Assembly (NCBI GenBank): GCA_032622095.1
Contig: CP136062.1
Span: 203,511,959-203,575,958, forward strand
Length of the DNA stretch: 64,000 nucleotides
DNA from: Siphonodentalium dalli
Taxonomy: Eukaryota > Mollusca > Scaphopoda > Gadilida > Siphonodentaliidae
Direction: 5' to 3'
The first letter of the stretch is position 1; every line of letters starts with the position of its first letter. This document shows, in pieces, positions 61,901 through 64,000 of this stretch. Made by a program: the position numbers and the translations under genes. Below the pieces are notes generated by a model. The model worked only from the letters and a program-made list of their open reading frames with translations. It had not been told where the DNA came from and ran no database searches.

Positions 61901-63599
61901 GGCCCTGTCAGGTGAGTAAAAAAAAATCTGTGCTTATCAGGAATCGAACCAACGTCGCTATCGCTGGACGTCTTATGATGGCCTATATAGTTTGAACCAT
62001 TTGGGGCCCCCTATCACTCATGCGATTCAACAGGTTATCTTAATACTTACAAAGCAATTTTCTCCGATAGCTGTTCTACTTGGTTGATTTCGTCAATATT
62101 GGTGGTATCAACGGGGAAGAATATGTGGAAGTTACCGTCTCCAACATGTCCGACTATGGGCCCTGGTAAGAATGATGTGAGGAGAATTAAAACTAGAAAA
62201 TCAACTGCTTAAACAACCTTTATCTGGTGGCTATCTCTGAGGGAACAAATAAATAAAGGCACAATTTTTCCATGACAAAACAATTGCAAAAATACAAAAA
62301 GAAGTGACCAATATAGTCAATGTCATTCAAATTCAATTAACCCTTTACCCAACAAACCGGCCAAAACCGGCCAAATAAAGCTTCAACAGCCTAAAATATC
62401 TTCGGTCTGTCTCAATAGAACCATACAAATATGGATATCATTGGAACCGGCTCCTTGACCACATTGTGATAGTTACAGTTATGCCCTGTGCCAATGCATT
62501 CTCTTATATATGCGAGTCGACCATAGGTCGCCTCGCATATATAAGAGAATGCATTGGCCTAAAAAAAATCTTTTTTTAACACTTTTTACCATTTTTTCTT
62601 ACATTCTTTAACAATTTTATAATTTTTAATGTGTTAAGCCAATGCATTCTCTTATATATGCGAGGCGACCTATGGTCGACTCGCATATATAAGAGAATGC
62701 ATTGGCATAGGGGGGCCGTTCTGTTGGGCTAAGGGTTAAACATGGTCAGTTGAGTTATTTCTAGACAGATCAATTCTAATCAAGTTGGAACTATTAATTT
62801 TACACAAAAAATCATTCGTGAATGACAACTAAATGTTACATAAAGTGGTCAATAAATAACCTTTGAAGTCATCCTTTTGGGTGCATATTGTATGCTGTAT
62901 TCCAACTGAAAAGACCATAAGTGGTTCATCAAAAGACAAGTAGAATTATTATACAAAATTGTTGAAAATAAACTGTTTTGTCTGATTTGAATTTCCATAA
63001 TACACGTTGACAGGACAAGAGATTGAAGTGATTGTTTTTAACGAATCAGACCATCATGTGAAAGAGTTGTTTGATTTACTAACTTAACCCTATCATGACT
63101 GGAGATTCCTGATATTTTGTGAAAACCCTGTGCCAATGCATTCTCTTATATATATATGAGTCTCCCATAGGGAGCCTCGCATGTAATAGAGAATACATTG
63201 ACCTAAAAATTCACCTTGACCTTATAAGAAAGTTCATTCTCGTATATATGCAAGGCTCCTTATGGGAGACTCGCATATAAAAGAGAATGCATTGGCACAG
63301 AATCTTTAATGCTGCACCAGCGAAGTTCCCGTCATTAAATGGTTGAAAGAGAGAAATTATGCAAATTATATTTTACATTTTGTGATCGACTATGTAGCAT
63401 TGTTCACTTTAAGAGTACATGAATATTTCATAGGTCCACTAAACATAGGGGAAATGTTGCTTGTAGCCATCAAGGGGAGATAAACCCTACATCAAGTTTG
63501 ATACTAACCTAGAAGGCCAGCCTCGTCTATCCACTCTTTAGATTTGACTATTATCTCTGGTAAGTTTGATATTGGCACACAGACATCAGTTGAGTAAGG
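58996..63599 (-). CDS. LDHD: D-lactate dehydrogenase, mitochondrial (FAD-linked oxidase), C-terminal exons
   Basis: LDHD oxidises D-lactate and related 2-hydroxy acids using FAD in mitochondria. Exons in transcript order are 63599-63509, then either 62162-62051 or 61904-61793, then 59173-58996 with the stop at 58998-58996. Using one middle exon gives 381 bp, 126 residues plus stop, with all phases closed. Segments in order are [17 protein letters not shown], then HVGDGNFH, then [14 protein letters not shown] and [14 protein letters not shown] at the end. HVGDGNFH and GEHG are the metal- and substrate-binding signatures of the FAD-linked oxidase C-terminal domain; both are intact. The FAD-binding domain and any mitochondrial signal lie right of the window. 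The alternative is another member of the FAD-linked oxidase family (for example D-2-hydroxyglutarate dehydrogenase), but the order and wording fit LDHD best. Confidence 0.92.
59842..60879. mobile_element. hAT-type nonautonomous element with perfect 8-bp duplication
   Basis: The ends are TAGGGTCCTTTGAATATTCG and CGAATATTCGCTGCACCCTA. They are flanked on both sides by CTTTAGGG (59834-59841 and 60880-60887). The subterminal regions are rich in CGAATCGAAT. The 1038-bp interior has no transposase signature. It is nested in the element at 59232 within an LDHD intron. Confidence 0.9.
60975..61003. mobile_element. Solo end of a TTAA-type MITE
   Basis: TTAACCCTTTCATGACAGG followed by AGCTGCA is one terminus of the family, directly joined to the inner end of the surrounding TIR element. 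Nothing else of the MITE remains here. Confidence 0.65.
61452..61588. mobile_element. TA-flanked foldback MITE, copy 5
   Basis: TACAGTACTGCCCTAAATAA is at the left and TTACTTAGGGCATTACTGTA at the right, with GGAAATATGGCTTGTTGC inside. Most of the right arm is deleted. It lies about 200 bp from LDHD alternative exon B. Confidence 0.83.
61793..61904 (-). CDS. LDHD: LDHD alternative exon, copy B
   Basis: This 112-bp exon lies between acceptor ACCTGACAG and donor GTAAGTATT. It encodes [20 protein letters not shown] and continues [16 protein letters not shown]. It is the same length and phase as the copy at 62051-62162 and differs at 7 of 112 positions (3 synonymous). Its downstream intron flank resembles that of copy A for about 45 bp, so the duplication included intron sequence. 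Either copy gives an intact frame; see the gene entry. Confidence 0.88.
61921..62020 (-). repeat. Possible tRNA-like (SINE) fragment
   Basis: Read on the minus strand, GGTTCGATTCC matches the B box of RNA polymerase III promoters. It is preceded at about 50 bases by a weak A-box-like TGGTTCAAACTATATAGG, and a run of T follows within about 20 bases. No cloverleaf with proper acceptor pairing could be drawn. It sits in the short intron between the two alternative LDHD exons. This could be coincidence. Confidence 0.3.
62051..62162 (-). CDS. LDHD: LDHD alternative exon, copy A
   Basis: This 112-bp exon lies between acceptor TCTTACCAG and donor GTAAGTATT. It encodes [20 protein letters not shown] and continues [16 protein letters not shown]. 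Relative to copy B it has V to F, T to P and M to T within six residues after the metal-binding motif. It joins in phase to both the exon at 63509 (completing a Gly codon) and the last exon (completing a Leu codon). Confidence 0.9.
62337..62739. mobile_element. TTAA-flanked MITE, CCCTTTACCCAAC subtype, copy B
   Basis: It starts TTAACCCTTTACCCAACA and ends TTGGGCTAAGGGTTAA. It has the same two hairpins and T-rich spacer as the copy at 44153. It differs from that copy mainly by duplication of an ACCGGCCAAA block near the left end and a short addition in the spacer. It is in an LDHD intron. Confidence 0.9.
63084..63345. mobile_element. TTAA-type MITE with two hairpins
   Basis: It starts TTAACCCTATCATGACTGG and ends CCCGTCATTAAATGGTTGA, the right TTAA having decayed. 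It has the same layout as the copies at 2428 and 35417. It is in the LDHD intron next to the exon at 63509. Confidence 0.8.
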
Positions 63600-63638
63600 C
63601 TGGAAATGCAATGATTTTTATGGCCAAGGCTAAAAACT

Positions 63639-63966
63639 CCTTCGTTACTGAAGACTCATTGACGAGTAGTTGCCTGAGCAAATGTTCAGATAAAAGTTCA
63701 ACAAACGGCCAAATATTTCCCAAATAAACTACTAATTATCCAGAATTATCTGAATATTTCCTATGGGAAATGTACCATTTTCAGATAATAAGTTTAACAA
63801 TGGGCCGTCAATTTCTCACCAATTAATAGGAATTCTGCTCCACTTGTATTGTTTGTCTCCCGTCTACTTGTGTTTCCTGAACATACCTACAGGTGAATAA
63901 TAGACCATTCCAAGGTATGCTTTTATATTAACTGATGGGAGAATCCATGTAGTAAAGAAAGGGTTA
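63639..63966. mobile_element. TTAA-type MITE, CCCTTTCTTTACTAAAT subtype, eroded left end
   Basis: The left end is degraded (CTTCGTTACTGAAGACTC). The right end GTAGTAAAGAAAGGGTTAA is clear. Internal ATGTTCAGATAA and GGGAGAATCCAT match the copy at 42085, with an added inverted AAATGTTCAGATAA/TTATCTGAATATTT segment. Confidence 0.72.
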
Positions 63967-64000
63967 ATACATACATTAACTTCAGAGTGGATTATCTCAT

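Noticed and set aside
61921..62020. A functional tRNA gene on the minus strand
   Set aside because: Only the T-arm-like GGTTCGATTCC fits. No acceptor, D or anticodon stem could be paired, so at most it is a tRNA-derived repeat.

Overview
The window is nuclear DNA of an animal, most likely a marine invertebrate; no finer placement is possible from the sequence alone. It is AT-rich, the genes have GT-AG introns, and transposon-derived repeats fill most introns and intergenic space. Three genes are recognised, all from conserved protein sequence with splice phases that close exactly. They are the 3' third of an NSUN2-type tRNA cytosine-5 methyltransferase gene (+ strand, 1913-6939), a complete three-exon TRIQK gene encoding 83 residues (+ strand, 35856-40555), and the 3' end of a mitochondrial D-lactate dehydrogenase gene, LDHD (- strand, 63599-58996, continuing beyond the right edge). 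Nothing suggests that the three act together; they are separate housekeeping genes.

Layout. 1-7150: NSUN2 last exons with MITEs in the introns. 7291-22654: a 15.4-kb satellite of about 274 copies of a 56-bp unit with nested higher-order periods, bounded on each side by an imperfect palindrome. 22655-31000: no recognised gene; terminal-inverted-repeat elements and a 1.25-kb element made of reiterated GAGATATCTC palindromes inserted into a long foldback. 31000-35400: a CpG-richer patch, a 5'-truncated LINE inside a MITE, and nested palindromic MITEs. 35856-40555: TRIQK. 40600-58990: intergenic, almost wholly built from MITE families and from elements carrying a tandem unit of about 164 bp. 58996-64000: LDHD, with a duplicated exon and several nested elements.

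Four small-element families recur. (1) TA-flanked foldbacks with CAGTAATGCCC ends (5 copies). (2) TTAA-flanked, piggyBac-like elements starting TTAACCCTTT (or variants), many carrying the same internal hairpin. (3) Foldbacks with CAAGCCTTGAAATAG ends and 8-bp target duplications, hAT-like. (4) Elements with GGTACTCAA ends. Several nested insertions can be ordered in time because the interrupted sequence is known from another copy or from the partner arm.

The most interesting observation in a gene is the LDHD exon duplication. Two 112-bp exons, 94% identical, each have intact splice sites. Including both, or neither, would break the reading frame, so they look like mutually exclusive exons covering the metal-binding HVGDGNFH motif. 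No CRISPR array, operon, rRNA or convincing tRNA gene is present.
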